Shown here: piece by piece, positions 16,119 through 16,362 of the stretch
Layout: each line of letters opens with the position of its first letter
Numbering within the stretch: the stretch's first letter is position 1
Assembly (NCBI GenBank): GCA_029569475.1
Contig: JAKQSZ010000001.1
Location: forward strand, 1 to 16,362
Direction: 5' to 3'
DNA from: Candidatus Eiseniibacteriota bacterium
Lineage (GTDB): Bacteria > Eisenbacteria > RBG-16-71-46 > CAIMUX01
Length of the DNA: 16,362 nucleotides
The notes under the pieces: generated by a model
Databases searched by the model: none
Told to the model about the DNA's origin: nothing
The model's input: only the letters and a program-made list of their open reading frames with translations
Translations under genes and position numbers: made by a program

Positions 16119-16362
16119 TCAGAACGCGAACTTCAGCAGGTTCTCTGTCTGCCTCTCCCCCAGCGCGGCGGTCTTGACCCGCCGCCAGTAGTAGCTCCAC
16201 CAGGAGCCGGGCAGCTCAGCTCGCCGCGGGAACCGTCGCCTCGCGAAGACCTCGCTCCAACGCCAGCGCCGCTGGACCACCCCGGCGGCCATCGCCGCCG
16301 TCTCCCCCGGCTGGTTCTCCCGCCGCCACTTGATCAGGTTGCGCCAGACCACGAAGATCGCC
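16119..16362 (-). CDS. C-terminal part of a transposase-like protein (runs off right edge)
   Basis: The last 80 codons of a gene whose start lies beyond the window. The frame is open from the right edge (AIFVVWRNLIKWRREN) to the TGA at 16119-16121. The layout is W-x-N followed by a basic stretch, 'ETAAMAAGVVQRRWRWSEVF', then very basic and tryptophan-rich sequence. This resembles the tail that follows the DDE catalytic core in several insertion-sequence transposases, where '...NF...(G)xTPAMAAGL...RW(S)W...' is common. I recognise this by style only; the catalytic part is not in the window, so family assignment is not possible. It could also be an intact-looking remnant of a dead element. Confidence 0.5.
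   Translation of the reverse strand, partial: AIFVVWRNLIKWRRENQPGETAAMAAGVVQRRWRWSEVFARRRFPRRAELPGSWWSYYWRRVKTAALGERQTENLLKFAF

Overview
The window is GC-rich DNA from a diderm (Gram-negative) bacterium. It carries a Kdo-activation gene (kdsB) for lipopolysaccharide synthesis. Three large exported proteins carry C-terminal domains of the FlgD-Ig / type IX-secretion-like kind (a 'PNP' motif, a short beta-rich domain and an Arg terminus). Together with FG-GAP propellers and very large secreted proteins, this style is typical of uncultivated phyla of the wider FCB group (Eisenbacteria, Krumholzibacteriota or Latescibacterota-like). That placement is inferred from gene style only.

Layout. Positions 1-2150, minus strand, are housekeeping: a sigma70-type promoter, then rplU (L21, GTG start), rpmA (L27), kdsB, and the start of pyrG (CTP synthase), which runs off the left edge. 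kdsB and pyrG are 17 bases apart. They make a functional pair, because PyrG supplies the CTP that KdsB uses. Positions 2278-8467, minus strand, hold two exported proteins: a bacillopeptidase-F-like S8 subtilase with an intact catalytic triad (5552-8467), followed by a 901-residue FG-GAP protein with 14 calcium-loop repeats (2278-4983). A hairpin with an 11-bp perfect stem lies between them. Positions 8866-12226, plus strand, hold a glycyl radical enzyme pair: an activating radical SAM enzyme and a 786-residue glycyl radical enzyme. The latter matches trans-4-hydroxy-L-proline dehydratase (HypD) at every active-site position I can recall. A 14-bp imperfect hairpin occupies the spacer between them. 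The pair ends in a hairpin shared with the convergent gene at 12278-15577. That gene is an unusual fusion of signal peptide, seven-bladed integrin-like propeller, S11 D-alanyl-D-alanine carboxypeptidase-like domain and sorting domain. Beyond a 540-bp apparently non-coding stretch, the right edge holds the C-terminal end of a transposase-like gene (minus strand).

How the parts may work together. HypD dehydrates 4-hydroxyproline to pyrroline-5-carboxylate, which a P5C reductase encoded elsewhere would turn into proline. Hydroxyproline in nature comes mainly from collagen and plant cell-wall glycoproteins. The divergently transcribed secreted protease next door could supply hydroxyproline peptides. 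This link is a hypothesis from gene order. The most unusual single object is the propeller-S11 peptidase fusion, whose third active-site motif reads KGG instead of KTG.
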